From the NCBI GenBank assembly GCA_903844785.1, contig CAIMVB010000105.1, forward strand, positions 1-6,567: a stretch of 6,567 nt of DNA, written 5' to 3'. Shown here piece after piece: positions 6,545-6,567 of the stretch (its first letter is position 1; each line of letters opens with the position of its first letter). Under the pieces are notes generated by a model. That model searched no databases. It was given only the letters and a program-made list of their open reading frames with translations, and was not told the DNA's origin. The position numbers were made by a program, and so were the translations under genes. The stretch is from an uncultured Rhodospirillales bacterium (lineage in GTDB: Bacteria > Pseudomonadota > Alphaproteobacteria > Acetobacterales > Acetobacteraceae).

Positions 6545-6567
6545 ACCGAAGCAGTGAATCGGCCGCT
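6428..6567 (+). CDS. 5' end of a plus-strand gene with triplicated start region (possibly miaA)
   Basis: This open frame runs off the right edge. Three in-frame ATGs occur at 6428, 6485 and 6542, each with GGAGGT just upstream. The first two units encode MTGAVNRPLQTKPPICGGR and MTEAVNRPLQTKLPICGGR, and the third begins MTEAVNRPL. The frame is closed upstream by a TGA at 6386-6388, so 6428 is the longest sensible start and 6542 the shortest. No domain is visible yet. Location suggests tRNA dimethylallyltransferase MiaA: serB is often divergent from miaA in alphaproteobacteria, and MiaA P-loops start about 10 residues from the N-terminus, which would fit translation from the third ATG. This identity is inference from position and short length, not from homology. 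Confidence 0.5.
   Translation, partial: MTGAVNRPLQTKPPICGGRMTEAVNRPLQTKLPICGGRMTEAVNRP

Larger units (their letters stand above)
6403..6567. repeat. 57-base tandem repeat, three copies (last cut by window end)
   Basis: Copy 1 is 6411-6467, copy 2 is 6468-6524 and copy 3 is 6525-6567 (43 bases visible). Copies 1 and 2 differ at 4 of 57 bases. The visible part of copy 3 equals copy 2 exactly. A partial trace of the unit end (CAAGCGTC versus CAAGCTTC) precedes copy 1 at 6403-6410. The unit is 19 codons long, so reading frames are preserved across copies on both strands. Each unit contains CTGCGGAGGTCGAATGACCG, a strong Shine-Dalgarno 4 bases before an ATG. A small palindrome GGTC-GAAT-GACC spans each ATG, and CCGAT/ATCGG flank the SD-start block. 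There are no spacers between copies. Confidence 0.95.

Noticed and set aside
6385..6567. Plus-strand open frame starting at ATG 6385 (repeat reading DLRRSNDRSSESAA)
   Set aside because: It has no ribosome binding site. The alternative frame has three strong Shine-Dalgarno/ATG pairs. It stays open only because the repeat length is a multiple of three.
6411..6567. CRISPR-like array
   Set aside because: The units are directly abutting with no variable spacers, and the unit carries a start codon and ribosome binding site, so it is a simple tandem duplication.

Overview
The window reads as chromosomal DNA from a GC-rich alphaproteobacterium. An Acetobacteraceae/Roseomonas-like member of the Rhodospirillales is the best guess. 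Grounds are the strong G/C preference at third codon positions, an orphan Bug/TctC-type solute-binding protein, and a serB gene divergent from what may be miaA. The assignment is inferred from gene style and was not tested by any search. The window is densely coding: eight genes are clearly recognisable and a ninth begins at the right edge. No tRNA, rRNA, insertion sequence or CRISPR array was seen.

Left block, minus strand (about 1-2912), in transcription order: an RluA-type pseudouridine synthase, a Tat-type exported Bug/TctC solute-binding protein, a classical short-chain dehydrogenase/reductase, then after a 193-base gap the first 72 codons of catalase-peroxidase katG. The first three genes lie 42 and 51 bases apart and could be co-transcribed. 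katG has its own leader with several small inverted repeats.

Middle block (2911-5459): a PfkB-family sugar kinase on the plus strand is divergent from the pseudouridine synthase, and the two start codons physically overlap. The kinase resembles the sulfofructose kinase YihV. It converges, with a 4-base gap, on an Asp/Glu-type racemase on the minus strand. The racemase is divergent, across a 100-base gap, from a TauE/SafE (TSUP) membrane exporter.

Right block (5468-6567): phosphoserine phosphatase serB on the minus strand converges on the exporter with an 8-base gap. Upstream of serB lies a 57-base tandem repeat in at least three copies, the last cut by the window end. Each unit carries a GGAGGT Shine-Dalgarno and an in-frame ATG reading rightwards. 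A translation-initiation region therefore appears to have been copied in tandem at the front of the next gene, which by position is plausibly miaA.

The gene set is mostly housekeeping (RNA modification, serine synthesis, peroxide defence) mixed with small-molecule uptake, redox, kinase, racemase and export genes that do not form one obvious pathway. The most unusual structure is the repeated start region at the right edge. Next are the overlapping divergent start codons at 2910-2913 and the YihV-like character of the kinase, whose sulfonate-site residues are only partly conserved.
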